A stretch of 64,000 nucleotides of DNA, taken from NCBI GenBank assembly GCA_016182845.1, contig JACPFT010000012.1:205603-269602 (forward strand). The letters run 5' to 3'. Of this stretch, positions 63,870 to 64,000 are shown piece by piece. Made by a program: the position numbers and the translations under genes. The notes below the pieces were generated by a model. It was not told the DNA's origin and searched no databases. It worked only from the letters and a program-made list of their open reading frames with translations. Numbering within the stretch: position 1 is the first letter of the stretch; every line of letters starts with the position of its first letter. Origin of the DNA: Gammaproteobacteria bacterium (GTDB lineage Bacteria > Pseudomonadota > Gammaproteobacteria > Enterobacterales > Permianibacteraceae).

Positions 63870-64000
63870 GGACTCCTCCCACCAAAACGGCATCGCGTGC
63901 CAGACTGGGTTTGCGAACACAGTCAATTGATGAGAGGAGTCCAACATGGAGCTTAAGCGCGTCGGTATGGATTTGGCAAAGCGGGTATTTCAAGTGCATG
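63870..64000 (+). mobile_element. Left part of an IS110-family insertion sequence (cut by window edge)
   Basis: GGACTCCTC (63870-63878) and GAGGAGTCC (63934-63942) form a perfect 9-bp inverted pair around the short leader before the transposase start. The IS end itself cannot be fixed: it lies somewhere between the REP-like unit (63850) and the transposase gene. The short 5' leader is closer to the IS1111 subgroup than to long-leader IS110 elements, but this is inference. Confidence 0.55.
63946..64000 (+). CDS. IS110-family transposase, N-terminal fragment
   Basis: The visible 18 codons read MELKRVGMDLAKRVFQVH, cut by the window end. This is the start of the DEDD (RuvC-like) domain of IS110/IS1111 transposases, whose first catalytic Asp is in the G(I/M)DLAK motif (here Asp9). 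GAGGAG precedes ATG at a suitable distance. Whether the gene is intact further on cannot be seen. Confidence 0.8.
   Translation, partial: MELKRVGMDLAKRVFQVH

Overview
The window is GC-rich chromosomal DNA from a gammaproteobacterium. The evidence is gene order as well as gene content. Read along the minus strand it has pncC-recA-recX-alaS-lysC-csrA-tRNA-Ser-tRNA-Arg. Elsewhere it has yafS-rnhA-dnaQ divergent from gloB, ycgB next to fadR, which is divergent from a Na+/H+ antiporter, and truC close to yqcC. A FadR this close to the enterobacterial protein, together with tusDCB-tusE and a FimL homologue, fits Gammaproteobacteria. I cannot name a genus. No prophage or CRISPR is visible, and the only mobile element is an IS110-family transposase cut by the right edge.

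Layout. 1-7.4 kb: three tRNA genes, then csrA, lysC, alaS, recX, recA and pncC, all on the minus strand. 7.5-14.4 kb: two DevBCA-type export modules (permease, ATPase, membrane fusion protein) that converge on a lone sulfate-binding-protein-like gene. 14.4-20.5 kb: repeats, an OmpR/QseBC-like two-component pair, a glycine-zipper protein, mutS and fdxA. 20.5-27.2 kb (minus): a permuted NlpC/P60 enzyme, tusDCB-tusE, a Bax-inhibitor-1 protein, sohB and a large surface-lipase-like lipoprotein. 27.6-34.8 kb: the prkA-yeaH-ycgB starvation/stress operon, fadR and a CPA1 antiporter, with a good candidate FadR operator between the last two. 34.9-43.8 kb: dnaQ, rnhA, yafS, gloB, mltD, an HDOD-GAF signalling protein, an alkyltransferase-like protein, truC, a CheY-fusion regulator and yqcC. 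44-50.2 kb: a small DUF3192 lipoprotein, a TPR protein, a PduO-type cobalamin adenosyltransferase and, upstream of it, a 1361-residue membrane protein I do not recognise. 50.5-63.8 kb: ppc, a POT peptide transporter, lemA plus an extended M48 protease, DUF3301, a 2OG-Fe oxygenase, an M61 peptidase, fimL and aroG.

Most genes are housekeeping: DNA repair, translation quality, central carbon and aromatic metabolism, and envelope proteolysis. The least explained parts are (i) the 1361-residue membrane protein, whose two halves resemble each other at a constant offset of about 707 residues and whose stop codon is coupled to the adenosyltransferase start, (ii) the mirror-image pair of DevBCA exporters around an orphan periplasmic binding protein, and (iii) several dispersed palindromic repeat families, one of which lies right beside the IS110 element.
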